The notes under the pieces are model-generated. The model saw nothing but the letters and a program-made list of their open reading frames with translations, searched no databases and was not told where the DNA came from. Shown in pieces: positions 45,740 to 54,250 of a DNA stretch of 64,000 nucleotides. This stretch comes from Rhizobium sp. 11515TR (GTDB taxonomy: Bacteria; Pseudomonadota; Alphaproteobacteria; Rhizobiales; Rhizobiaceae): NCBI RefSeq assembly GCF_002277895.1, contig NZ_CP022999.1, forward strand, positions 992,001-1,056,000. Reading direction: 5' to 3'. The translations under genes were made by a program, and so were the position numbers. Numbering within the stretch: position 1 is the stretch's first letter; the number at the start of each line of letters is the position of its first letter.

Positions 45740-46459
45740 ATGACATTCTCGTGTCGCGTCACGGCTCTTGCCGCATCCTTCCTCCCCCTTCTTTTCGCGC
45801 CGGCCTTCGCCGACTCCGACGTGCTCTGGAAGATCGTTCATGACAAGTGCGTCATACAAACTGCACCCTGCCTCTCGGTGAATACGGCCGAGCACTACGC
45901 GATGCTGAAGGATCTGCGGGGCGTTGCGCAAGTCCTGCTGATTCCGACCGACAAGATCACGGGCATGGAGAGCGCGGCACTCCTCGATCCTGCGACGCAT
46001 AACTTCTTTGCCGATGCCTGGGCCGAGCGGGCCGATGTCGATGTCCGTTTGCCGCATGCCCTCCCGCGCGACGGCCTCAGCCTAGCCGTCAACGCGCAGC
46101 AGGCGCGCTCGCAGAACCAGCTGCATATCCACGTCGATTGCCTCAGCGCGGATGCACGGGCGGTCCTCAAGGCCGATGCCGACAAGATCGGGGCCGACTG
46201 GGCACCTCTTCCTGATACCATCGCCGGCCACAAGTTCACGGCGCTCCGGGTCAAGGGAGAGACATTGGGCGACTTCAATCCTTTCCTGGCGCTTGCCAAG
46301 ACATTGAAGGATCCGGCGAAGGAAATGGGCGATCACAATCTCGTGGTTGTCGGCGCCGATTTCGCCGATGGACCCGGCTTTATCGTCCTGACGGATGTCG
46401 CAGCGCCCGGCATGGGCGGCGAGGACGTGCAGGACCATAGCTGCGCGATTACGCGTTAG
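45740..46459 (+). CDS. cdh: CDP-diacylglycerol pyrophosphatase (Cdh)
   Basis: 239 residues. Signal peptide 1-24 (VTALAASFLPLLFAPAFA). The mature part has DVLWKIVHDKCV, and a HIT-like catalytic motif NQLHIHVDCL (about 131-140), as in E. coli Cdh, which hydrolyses CDP-diacylglycerol to CMP and phosphatidate. Its C-terminal SADARAVLKADADKIGADWAPLP also matches the family. Periplasmic or membrane-facing. It is monocistronic in this view. Confidence 0.87.
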   Translation: MTFSCRVTALAASFLPLLFAPAFADSDVLWKIVHDKCVIQTAPCLSVNTAEHYAMLKDLRGVAQVLLIPTDKITGMESAALLDPATHNFFADAWAERADVDVRLPHALPRDGLSLAVNAQQARSQNQLHIHVDCLSADARAVLKADADKIGADWAPLPDTIAGHKFTALRVKGETLGDFNPFLALAKTLKDPAKEMGDHNLVVVGADFADGPGFIVLTDVAAPGMGGEDVQDHSCAITR

Positions 46460-46548
46460 AATCAGCATATTAGGAGTTAGTGCGAGGGACGCATCGATCG
46501 CCTCTTCGATCCGGCCGCCTCCCTTCGTGCAAGCGAAATGAGCCTGGA

Positions 46549-46570
46549 AACCAGATTTATGAATCTGGTT
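46549..46570. promoter_or_regulatory. Inverted repeat upstream of the IorAB-like operon
   Basis: AACCAGATT-TATG-AATCTGGTT: perfect nine-base arms and a four-base centre. It lies 167 bases before the 2Fe-2S gene and just upstream of the putative promoter at 46603-46631. Without a T-run it looks more like an operator than a terminator. Confidence 0.5.
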
Positions 46571-46602
46571 CCTAACGTCTATCGCGTTTCACACACTAAT
46601 CT

Positions 46603-46631
46603 TTTTGATGCGGTCGGTTCAGTGTTATAGT
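46603..46631 (+). promoter_or_regulatory. Possible sigma-70-type promoter of the IorAB-like operon
   Basis: TTTTGA (46603-46608), 17-base spacer, TATAGT (46626-46631), about 105 bases before the start codon. Matches to consensus are partial. Confidence 0.3.
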
Positions 46632-46736
46632 CCGAGTTGTGGGCCTGAGCTACGTGTCATCCGTTCGTTGAGCATCCAGATCATCGAACAGCACTTGCAA
46701 TGAAGGTTCGCGATCGAAAGCCTCAGGAGGCGCCTC

Positions 46737-47198
46737 ATGAATCTTCAAATCAATAGCCAGTCCTACCAAGTCGATTCGGAGGGAGATACGCCGCTCCTCT
46801 GGATCATCCGCGATGAGCTGGGCATGACCGGCACCAAATATGGTTGCGGGCTGGCACAATGCGGCGCCTGTTCGGTCCTCGTCGACGGCGAAGTGGTGCG
46901 CTCGTGCGTCACGCCGCTCGACAGCGTCGCCGGCCGCCAGATCACGACGATCGAGGCGATCGAAACGGATCCGGTTGGAAAGCGTGTGGTCGCCGCCTGG
47001 GTCAAGCATCAGGTTCCGCAATGCGGCTACTGTCAATCGGGGCAGGTCATGGCGGCGACTGCGCTCCTCAAACAAACGCCAAACCCCTCCGATGACGAGA
47101 TCGCCGCGGCGATGATCAATCTCTGTCGATGCGGCACCTACAACGCGATCAAGGCGGCAGTCAAAGATCTCTCGTCGAAAGAAGGAGAAACGCTGTGA
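46737..47198 (+). CDS. IorA-like 2Fe-2S subunit of a molybdenum hydroxylase
   Basis: 153 residues. Cluster motifs: GCGLAQCGACSVLVDG with CVTPLD, then QCGYCQSGQVMAATALL and NLCRCGTYNAIKAAV. No signal peptide. Its stop overlaps the GTG start of the large subunit (GTGA, 47195-47198), so the two are co-translated. Together they resemble isoquinoline 1-oxidoreductase (IorAB) and the membrane-linked aldehyde oxidases that pass electrons to cytochrome c. Confidence 0.9.
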   Translation: MNLQINSQSYQVDSEGDTPLLWIIRDELGMTGTKYGCGLAQCGACSVLVDGEVVRSCVTPLDSVAGRQITTIEAIETDPVGKRVVAAWVKHQVPQCGYCQSGQVMAATALLKQTPNPSDDEIAAAMINLCRCGTYNAIKAAVKDLSSKEGETL

Positions 47199-49459
47199 CC
47201 GAGACCAGCCGCAACCTCGTTCCTGAAGATGAGTTTCCCACAGGATCGCCGGTCAACATCTCACGCCGGCATTTTCTCCTGACATCTGCGGGTGCAGCAG
47301 CAGGCGCTTTCGTCCTCGGCTTTGGCGTTCCGGTTGGCCGCGCGCGAGCCCAGCAGGCGGCAAGCCCAATGCCTCCAGGCACACGCGTCCCGGCCTTTCT
47401 CGAAATCCGCCCGGACAGCACCATCCGCTTCATGAGCCCCTTCGTCGAAGGCGGGCAAGGCGTCTTCACTGCGATGGCCCAGATCGTCGGCGAGGAACTC
47501 GATGCGGATCCGAAAACCTTCGTCGTCGAAAATGCGCCGACGGGCAGCGACTATCTGGTCGTGCACGGCAAGATGCGCATTACCGGCGGCAGCATGTCGG
47601 TGCGCACCAGCTATGAGACCATGCGCCGGCTCGGCGCGCTCGCCCGCAACATGATCCTGCAAGCCGCCGCAAAGCGCCTGAATGCGCCGATCACTGAACT
47701 GACGACGGAACCCGGCCGGGTCATCCATGCCGCGTCAGGGCGCAGCCTTGCCTATGGCGATGTTGCGAGTGAAGCACTGGATCTGCCGGTTCCTGCCCCT
47801 GAGAGCGTGGCGCTTCGGGACCCAAGCAAATTCCGCTGGATCGGCAAGCCGGTCGAACGGCTCGATATGCATGACAAGTCAACGGGCAAGGCAATCTACG
47901 CGATCGATTGCAAGATTGACGGCATGTTGCATGCCGCCGTCCAGCACGCACCGCGCCTCGGCCTGACCATAGGCAAGATTCGCAACGAAGATCAGCTCAA
48001 GGCAATGCCGGGCGTTCATTCCGTCCATAGCCTGCCCGGCGCTGTTGCCGTCGTCGCCGAACGCTGGTGGAATGCCAAGCGGGCAGCCGAGGCCGCCCAG
48101 GTCGATTGGCGTGAGCCCGGCTCGGACGCCAATCCTGCGCTCCGCTATATGCCCGCCGATTTTTCGACCACAGCTTTCAATGACAAGCTCGCCAACGAAC
48201 CCGGCAATGGCAAGGAAGCGGAGAATGTCGGCGATATCGCCAAAGCGTTCGACGGCGCCAAGACCGTCGTTTCCGCCACCTACAGGAGCCAGTATCTGCA
48301 TCATGCGCAGCTGGAGCCGCCATCGACCCTGGCCCGCTTCAATCCGGACGGCAGTCTCGAACTCTGGATGCCTAACCAGGCACCCGAGCAATTCCAGGCT
48401 GACATCGCCAAGCTGACGGGGCTCGATCCATCGAAGGTGATAATTCACAGCCCCATTCTTGGCGGCTTCTTCGGCCGGCATTTCCTGTACCCGTCGGCTA
48501 ATCCCTATCCGCAGGCCATCCAGCTTGCAAAGGAAGTAGGGCGGCCGGTCAAGCTCATCTGGAGCCGCGAGGAAGAGTTTCTGCGCGATCCGATGCGCCC
48601 AATGGCGGCAGTGCGCTTCCGCGGTGCACTCGATGCTAACGGCATGCCAGTGGCGCTCGAAGCCATCAGCGCTTGCGAGGGGCCGACGGAAGGCGTTTAC
48701 GGTCACAAGGAGGATTCGCTGGATCCGACGGCCCTGGAAGGCCTCGCCGGCAAATCCTATGCAATCCCGAACTACCGCATCGCGCAGATCTACGTCAAAA
48801 ACCCGACGACGCTCGCCTATTGGCGCTCCGTCGGCAATTCCATGAACGACTTCTTCTACGAGACCTTCCTCGACGAGTTGGCGGACAAGGGTGGGCAGGA
48901 CCCCTATGAGCTGCGCCTCAAGCTGCTGCAGAAGAACGAGCGGCTGAGCAATCTCCTGAAAGCGGCCGGCGACCTCTCAGGTGGCTGGAAACGGGGGCCT
49001 TTCACGGCAGACGACGGTTCGCGGCGCGCGCGCGGCGTGGCGATGGCTTCGCCTTTCGGCAGCCACACGGCTGCCATCGCCGAAGTATCGATCCGCAACG
49101 GCCAAGTCGTTGTTCATGACGTCTGGGAAGCGATCGACCCCGGCAGCATCGTCAATCCGGCGATCATCGAAGCACAGATCAATTCGGCGACCGCGCTCGG
49201 AATGTCACAGGTTCTGATGGAGGAGGCCGTTTACAAGAATGGCGAGCCGGTGGCGCGCAACTACGACCTCTATCCGATCCTGCCGCCGGATCGCATGGCG
49301 CGCGTTCATGTCCGCATCGTCGAAAGCGGGGCGGAAATGGGCGGCATCGGCGAGCCGGGCCTGCCAGCCGTCCCTCCGGCGGTCGCCAATGCGGTTTCCA
49401 CGCTGACTGGCAAGCGGATACGCAGCATGCCTCTCTCCAACTACACCTTTGAAAGCTGA
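47195..49459 (+). CDS. IorB-like molybdopterin subunit with Tat signal
   Basis: 754 residues. Tat signal near residues 23-52 (ISRRHFLLTSAGAAAGAFVLG). The MoCo-binding domains follow (IGGFFGRHF is in place of the usual GGGFGxK; SPFVEGGQGVFTAMAQIVGEEL), and the catalytic glutamate is in GGIGEPGLPAVPPAVANAV near the end. The protein is one chain without an FAD subunit, typical of the IorB group. GTG start chosen by overlap with the small subunit. It is probably exported, carrying the 2Fe-2S subunit with it, and donates electrons to the cytochrome encoded downstream. Confidence 0.9.
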   Translation: MTETSRNLVPEDEFPTGSPVNISRRHFLLTSAGAAAGAFVLGFGVPVGRARAQQAASPMPPGTRVPAFLEIRPDSTIRFMSPFVEGGQGVFTAMAQIVGEELDADPKTFVVENAPTGSDYLVVHGKMRITGGSMSVRTSYETMRRLGALARNMILQAAAKRLNAPITELTTEPGRVIHAASGRSLAYGDVASEALDLPVPAPESVALRDPSKFRWIGKPVERLDMHDKSTGKAIYAIDCKIDGMLHAAVQHAPRLGLTIGKIRNEDQLKAMPGVHSVHSLPGAVAVVAERWWNAKRAAEAAQVDWREPGSDANPALRYMPADFSTTAFNDKLANEPGNGKEAENVGDIAKAFDGAKTVVSATYRSQYLHHAQLEPPSTLARFNPDGSLELWMPNQAPEQFQADIAKLTGLDPSKVIIHSPILGGFFGRHFLYPSANPYPQAIQLAKEVGRPVKLIWSREEEFLRDPMRPMAAVRFRGALDANGMPVALEAISACEGPTEGVYGHKEDSLDPTALEGLAGKSYAIPNYRIAQIYVKNPTTLAYWRSVGNSMNDFFYETFLDELADKGGQDPYELRLKLLQKNERLSNLLKAAGDLSGGWKRGPFTADDGSRRARGVAMASPFGSHTAAIAEVSIRNGQVVVHDVWEAIDPGSIVNPAIIEAQINSATALGMSQVLMEEAVYKNGEPVARNYDLYPILPPDRMARVHVRIVESGAEMGGIGEPGLPAVPPAVANAVSTLTGKRIRSMPLSNYTFES

Positions 49460-49523
49460 GGCGCAGCACTCGCTGCGCCAGGCACATATCCGGCTCTCGG
49501 CTCATTTCTGGTCCGAGAGCCGG
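49460..49523 (+). other. Two consecutive hairpins between IorB-like and cytochrome c genes
   Basis: Hairpin 1: GGCGCAGC (49460-49467) / GCTGCGCC (49472-49479), directly after the IorB-like stop codon. Hairpin 2: CCGGCTCTCGG (49490-49500) / CCGAGAGCCGG (49513-49523), perfect 11-base stem with a 12-base loop. There is no U-tract after either. They may be processing or partial-termination elements within one operon. Confidence 0.65.
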
Positions 49524-49584
49524 CTTGGTTGGCTTCCGCCTGATAGAATACGAAATCCCGAAGCAAAGACATGAGGGCACCTCC

Positions 49585-50934
49585 TTGAAGAAACTTCTTC
49601 TGGTTCTTCTCCTGATCATCGTGCTTGTAACCGGCGGCGTCGCATGGTTCGTGACCCGCACGCCGGCATCTCCCTTCGACAATGTCGCCGCGACACAGGC
49701 GCCCTCGGAGGATCTGCTGCAGCACGGCGAATATGTTGCGCGCCTCGGCGACTGCGTTGCGTGCCACAGCACGCCGAAGAGCGCTCCCTTCGCCGGCGGG
49801 CTGGAAATGGGGACGCCGCTCGGCTCCATCTTCACGACCAACATCACCCCGGACAAGGAAACCGGCATCGGCAACTATACGCTCGCCGATTTCGACCGTG
49901 CCGTCCGCCAGGGTGTTGCCCGCGACGGGCATCGCCTCTATCCGGCCATGCCCTATCCTTCCTATGTGAAGATGAGCGACGACGATATTCGTGCGCTCTA
50001 TGCCTATTTCATGAATAGGGTCGCGCCGGTCCAGCAGGTAGACAGACCCTCCGGCATCAAATGGCCGATGAACATGCGCTGGCCTCTGGCGCTCTGGAAC
50101 GCCGTTTTCACCGAAGGCGGCACCTATCAGCCGAAAACGGCCGGCGACGACCAGTGGAACCGGGGCGCCTATCTTGTGCAGGGGCCGGGACACTGCGGCA
50201 GCTGCCATACGCCGCGCGCCATCACCATGGCGGAAAAGGCGCTGGATGAGAGCAGTCCGCTCTATCTTTCCGGCGCCCTTCTCGACGGCTGGTATGGGCC
50301 GAGCCTGCGTGCCGACCCCAATACCGGCCTTGGCCGCTGGAGCGAGGATGATATCTATGCCTTCCTAAAGACCGGCAGGAACGGTCATGCCGTGGTCTTC
50401 GGCTCGATGGCGGATGCCTTCAACAATTCGACGCAGTTCATGAGTGATGACGACCTGAAGGCGATAAGCCATTACCTGAAATCCCTGCCCGGCGATCCCG
50501 CTCGCGACGGCACCCCCTGGCAATATGACGAAGGTACTGCCCAGAACGTATCGCTTTCCAACCGCGAGAATATCCCGGGTGCCCAGACATTCGTCGCCAA
50601 ATGCAGCTTCTGTCACGGCGTCGACGGACGCGGAAAGCAGCAATGGATACCGCCGCTCGCCGGCTCTGCCGCTTCGCTTGCGAAGGAAAACGCGTCGCAG
50701 ATCAATGTAACGCTGAACGGCTCCAGCCGCATCGTTGCAAATGGAATCCCGGATGCCTATCGCATGCCGCCGTTCCGTCAGCAGCTTTCGGACCAGCAGA
50801 TTGCCGATGTCCTGACATTCGTGCGCTCGTCCTGGGGGAATCATGGCGGAGCTGTTGCAGCAAACGATGTGAAGGCCTTGCGCGAGCATACGGATCCGGC
50901 AAGCAGCAGCCCGATCATATTGCAGATGCGGTAG
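49585..50934 (+). CDS. Tri-heme c-type cytochrome (membrane-anchored)
   Basis: 449 residues. The N-terminal anchor (KKLLLVLLLIIVLVTGGVAWFV, residues 2-23) is followed by three CxxCH heme sites: CVACH (57-61), CGSCH and CSFCH, each with later Met-containing segments as possible axial ligands. It resembles the cytochrome subunits of IorB-like aldehyde dehydrogenases and gluconate or alcohol dehydrogenases. The start is TTG 49585; TTG 49525 is longer and has an implausible N-terminus. It probably accepts electrons from the upstream enzyme in the periplasm. Confidence 0.87.
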   Translation: MKKLLLVLLLIIVLVTGGVAWFVTRTPASPFDNVAATQAPSEDLLQHGEYVARLGDCVACHSTPKSAPFAGGLEMGTPLGSIFTTNITPDKETGIGNYTLADFDRAVRQGVARDGHRLYPAMPYPSYVKMSDDDIRALYAYFMNRVAPVQQVDRPSGIKWPMNMRWPLALWNAVFTEGGTYQPKTAGDDQWNRGAYLVQGPGHCGSCHTPRAITMAEKALDESSPLYLSGALLDGWYGPSLRADPNTGLGRWSEDDIYAFLKTGRNGHAVVFGSMADAFNNSTQFMSDDDLKAISHYLKSLPGDPARDGTPWQYDEGTAQNVSLSNRENIPGAQTFVAKCSFCHGVDGRGKQQWIPPLAGSAASLAKENASQINVTLNGSSRIVANGIPDAYRMPPFRQQLSDQQIADVLTFVRSSWGNHGGAVAANDVKALREHTDPASSSPIILQMR

Positions 50935-51043
50935 CTCCTGGTTGCCCGTTGACCGTTGCCGTGCCGCTACTCGTGACTTCCGGCATTGTGTCCCCATTAA
51001 GCCTCCGGGCTATCGCATATGGGGCGGATGAGCACTAGAAATT

Positions 51044-51066
51044 CCTTCTCCCCAGCGGGGAGAAGG
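51044..51066. repeat. Palindromic unit between convergent genes
   Basis: CCTTCTCCCC-AGC-GGGGAGAAGG, perfect ten-base arms, three-base loop. It matches a short CT-rich palindrome style common in rhizobial intergenic DNA and sits between the cytochrome gene and the convergent histidine kinase gene. It may also terminate transcription from both sides. Confidence 0.6.
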
Positions 51067-51123
51067 GACGCCGCGACGACTTCAGTCCATGCGATTGCCC
51101 TGCCATAAGCCGGGATCAAGCAT

Positions 51124-52623
51124 CTAGTGTTCCTGCCCGGCAAGCTTGAGAGCTTGCGCCCGCTTTCTTCTCCTGCTCACCCGCGACGAGGGTGTCTTGA
51201 CCTGCCCTTCCTGGGGCAAGGAAATGATAGCCTTCAGACCGGGATTGTTGGGCTGAAGCAGGATATCGCCGCCATGCTGCCGGGCCACTGCCCTTGCAAT
51301 AGACAGGCCGAGTCCGACGCCGCCCGTGCCCCTGTTTCTCGAAGCTTCCAGACGGAAGAAGGGCGCGAATACCTTTTCCTTCATATCCTCAGGTATGCCC
51401 GGGCCATTGTCTTCGACAACGATATCGATGGTGCTGACGGAATGGTGAATATGGACCCTGGCATAGCCGCCGTAGCGCGCCGCATTTTCCGCAAGATTGC
51501 GGACGGCGCGGCGCAAGCCATCGGGCCGGCAGCGATAGGTCGTCTTCGGCCCTTCGAGATATTCCACCGGCAGGCCGAGATCGGCAAGGTCGTCGCAGAT
51601 GCTGCCGACCAGTGCCTCCAGTTCGATGGCTCGCGTTTCCTCGGCCGTGGATTCGCCGCGTGCGAAGGAAATGGCGGCTTCCGTCATGCTCTGAAGTTCG
51701 TCGATGGTCGATAGCATCTTCTGCTGGATATCGGCGTCCTTGACGAATTCCGCCCGCAACCGAAGCGAAGTCAGCGGCGTCCTGAGATCATGGCCGATTG
51801 CGGCCAGCATCCGGGTGCGATCGTCGACGAAGCGATGCAGGCGTTCCTGCATCCTGTTGAACGCCTCGGCCGTGCGCCTGATGTCATCAGGTCCTTCTTC
51901 GGGCAGCGGCGGAAGATTTTCGCCGCGCCCCAAGGCTTCCGCCGAAACGGCAAGCCGTCTCAGCGGGCGTGCGATGCGGCTGGCGATGAATACTCCGATG
52001 AGCGACAGGATGAGCGCGGTGGTCGCAAGGGAGGTGAGCGATTTCATATCCCACCAGCGGTCGCCGACATTCTTATAGAACGCCGTATTCAGCCACATGC
52101 CGTCATTGAGCCTGACAACAAGGCCGTATCCATTGCGATCCCCGAAATAAACGAATTTTGCCGGCTGCGGCAGGCTCCAGAGAACAGGCGGCGGGGTAGC
52201 CCAGCCCTCGGCGGCGTTCGCCGTCATTATCCCCTTCGACATCAGATGATCGACATCGGAGTTCGAGCGCATACCCCACTTCGCCCCAAGGTCGATAAAA
52301 TTCTCGATCGGCCGCGCAAGTTCGTTTGCCGCACGCGAGCGCCATGCGCTGGCATCCGTCGGCTCCATCTGCGAAAGCCAGAAACGGGAATAGCTGGTCT
52401 CACTTGCGAGCAGCGCCTGTTCACGCAACGGCTTGGGCATGGATTCCATCAAGCGCGTGACGGAGGCGCAGCGGCTGAAGAATTCGCTCTTCATCGCGGC
52501 ATGCAGCGCCTTGGTGCGCTCGTCCCAGGAAATCGAAAATGTCAGGCACTGCGAGACGACAAGGGCAAGCAGGGTAAAGCCGATGAACTGGGCAGCAAGG
52601 CTCCTCCTCCACCAGTAGATCAT
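51124..52623 (-). CDS. Sensor histidine kinase (two-component pair 2)
   Basis: 499 residues. TM1 (about 10-30) and TM2 (about 196-216) bracket a large periplasmic sensor. HAMP (about 216-268), HisKA with phospho-acceptor His278 (AAIGHDLRTPLTSLR), N-box NLAENAARYG, G1 VEDNGPGIPED and G2 GVGLGLSIARAV complete it. The C-terminal 30 residues are basic. It is encoded just after its regulator (overlap 52620-52623). Confidence 0.9.
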   Translation of the reverse strand: MIYWWRRSLAAQFIGFTLLALVVSQCLTFSISWDERTKALHAAMKSEFFSRCASVTRLMESMPKPLREQALLASETSYSRFWLSQMEPTDASAWRSRAANELARPIENFIDLGAKWGMRSNSDVDHLMSKGIMTANAAEGWATPPPVLWSLPQPAKFVYFGDRNGYGLVVRLNDGMWLNTAFYKNVGDRWWDMKSLTSLATTALILSLIGVFIASRIARPLRRLAVSAEALGRGENLPPLPEEGPDDIRRTAEAFNRMQERLHRFVDDRTRMLAAIGHDLRTPLTSLRLRAEFVKDADIQQKMLSTIDELQSMTEAAISFARGESTAEETRAIELEALVGSICDDLADLGLPVEYLEGPKTTYRCRPDGLRRAVRNLAENAARYGGYARVHIHHSVSTIDIVVEDNGPGIPEDMKEKVFAPFFRLEASRNRGTGGVGLGLSIARAVARQHGGDILLQPNNPGLKAIISLPQEGQVKTPSSRVSRRRKRAQALKLAGQEH

Positions 52624-53345
52624 TCGAACCCCACATCAGCCGAGAGGCTGTAGCCGCCGCCCCAATGCGTCTTGATGACCGAAGGGTTCTTCGGATCCGG
52701 CTCGATCTTCTTGCGCAGGCGGCTCACCTGGTTGTCGATGCTTCTGTCGAAGATGTCGGCGGTCCTGCCAACCGTCAGATCGAGAAGCTGCTCGCGGCTG
52801 AGCACCATGCCCGGACGTTCGAGGAAGACCTTCAGAAGTCGGAATTCGGCGGTGCTGAGCGGGATGCCGACACCATCGTCGCCCGAAAGCTCCTGCCGCC
52901 CCATATTGACGCGCCACTGACCGACGCGGACCACCCTGGCCTTTTTCAGCGTTTCCCGCTGCTGCTGCGGCACGCCATTGGCCCGACGCAGGACAGCCCG
53001 GATGCGTGCCAGCAATTCGCGCGGATTGAATGGCTTCACCAGATAATCGTCAGCCCCCAGTTCGAGGCCGATGATGCGGTCGGTATCCTCGCTCATGGCG
53101 GTCAGGAAGATGATGGGGGTATCCGTCGTCGCCCTGAGATGACGGCAGACGGAGAGACCATCTTCGCCCGGCATCATGACATCGAGAACGATTAGATCCA
53201 CGGCACCGCGTTCGATAATCCGTCTCAGGGCAAGCCCGCTATCGGCAACGCTGACCTTGTAGCCCTGCTGCTCGAGATACTGGCCGACAAGGTCCCTTAT
53301 GTCCGAATGATCATCGACGACGGCGATGTGCGCAGCTTTTTGCAT
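52620..53345 (-). CDS. OmpR-family response regulator (two-component pair 2)
   Basis: 241 residues from ATG 53345 (MQKAAHIAVVDDHSD); ATG 53357 adds four. The receiver has phospho-acceptor Asp55 in LIVLDVMMPGEDG and YLVKPFNPRELLARIRAVLRR; the winged helix ends in RSIDNQVSRLRKKIEPDP and HWGGGYSLS. Similar in layout to the OmpR-EnvZ pair. The signal and targets are unknown. Confidence 0.9.
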   Translation of the reverse strand: MQKAAHIAVVDDHSDIRDLVGQYLEQQGYKVSVADSGLALRRIIERGAVDLIVLDVMMPGEDGLSVCRHLRATTDTPIIFLTAMSEDTDRIIGLELGADDYLVKPFNPRELLARIRAVLRRANGVPQQQRETLKKARVVRVGQWRVNMGRQELSGDDGVGIPLSTAEFRLLKVFLERPGMVLSREQLLDLTVGRTADIFDRSIDNQVSRLRKKIEPDPKNPSVIKTHWGGGYSLSADVGFE

Positions 53346-53922
53346 GACGGTTTCCACGATCTCAAGTCATTCTACAGAAGGCCGCTCCGAGCCGCATCGA
53401 AAAAAGTGTATCAAAGTTTCACATAGACCGGAGGGTTGCGCCGCAAGCGGCGCTCCCACTTGAAAACCTAGCGGCAGCCGGTGCAAGCCGCATCGAGAGG
53501 ATACGGATTTCATCGAAACTGTCCTCGAAATCCAATTGATATTTTGCGCGAAGAGGTCCCCTGCAGCTGACAAACTATAAGGTTGTTGTCACATGGATGT
53601 GCCGCGGACAGGCAAATTTGTAACAAGCTGTCGCAGCTCTCGCACCGCCGATATGCCCTGTCTCGACGGAATGCGACGGCGACATCGCCCGGCTTCGATC
53701 AAGGGCAAATCCTGCCGTATGCTCTGCAAAATAGGCCGCTTGCGGCAGCCGTCCAACAATCACTGCCGCGCCGGCCTGTTCCAAAGTGGAAGGACGGCGC
53801 CGCCATCGCCGGCGACAGGCTTTTACATCTCCGGCACAAAGCTGCGACATGACCGTCTTAACCTCCTGCTCGAAGATCACTTGCCCGGTCGAGACTATCG
53901 ACGCTGATAGGAGGACATCGAA
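53346..53922. other. 577-base intergenic region without a supported gene
   Basis: Promoter region of the response regulator on one side and of a small gene on the other. It includes a GCGCCGC-AA-GCGGCGC hairpin (53438-53453). Frames on both strands of up to about 100 codons lack RBS and coding bias. Confidence 0.5.
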
Positions 53923-54180
53923 TTGGCCATGGAATTATCACAGATCGCAACGCTTCGCCGCGTTCTCGAAATCTTCTGCGCCCGGCACGACCTGGAGTTT
54001 GCCGATCGAACGGCGATCATCGCCGCCCGCGAGCTCATGAAATTCGCCGACGAGGGCGAAACCGATCCCCTAGTTCTCGAGCAGCGCCTCGACGAGGCAA
54101 TGCAGACTTCCGGCGGACCTATGCTGCCGGCCCGGAGGGCCGCGGCATCGATGGGCGCTTCATCGGCGCGGCAGCAATGA
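53923..54180 (+). CDS. Small hypothetical protein
   Basis: 85 residues: MELSQIATLRRVLEIFCARHDLEFADRT, an acidic helical protein with REL MKFADEGETDPLVLEQRLDEAM and a low-complexity Ala/Ser tail. A TTG at 53923 sits eight bases after AGGAGG; ATG 53929 (two codons in) is an alternative. No family recognised. It is 70 bases upstream of the flavodoxin-like gene on the same strand. Confidence 0.6.
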   Translation: MAMELSQIATLRRVLEIFCARHDLEFADRTAIIAARELMKFADEGETDPLVLEQRLDEAMQTSGGPMLPARRAAASMGASSARQQ

Positions 54181-54250
54181 TTTTCCGCCGTCGAAATTGT
54201 CCGGTCATGTTCCGCACCCAAAAGCCTCATTGAAATCGGAAGGCAAACCC

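Noticed and set aside
53583..53907. Short frames of about 90-105 codons between the response regulator and the small gene at 53923
   Set aside because: Lack RBS, coding bias and recognisable sequence; frames on both strands overlap, so none is favoured.
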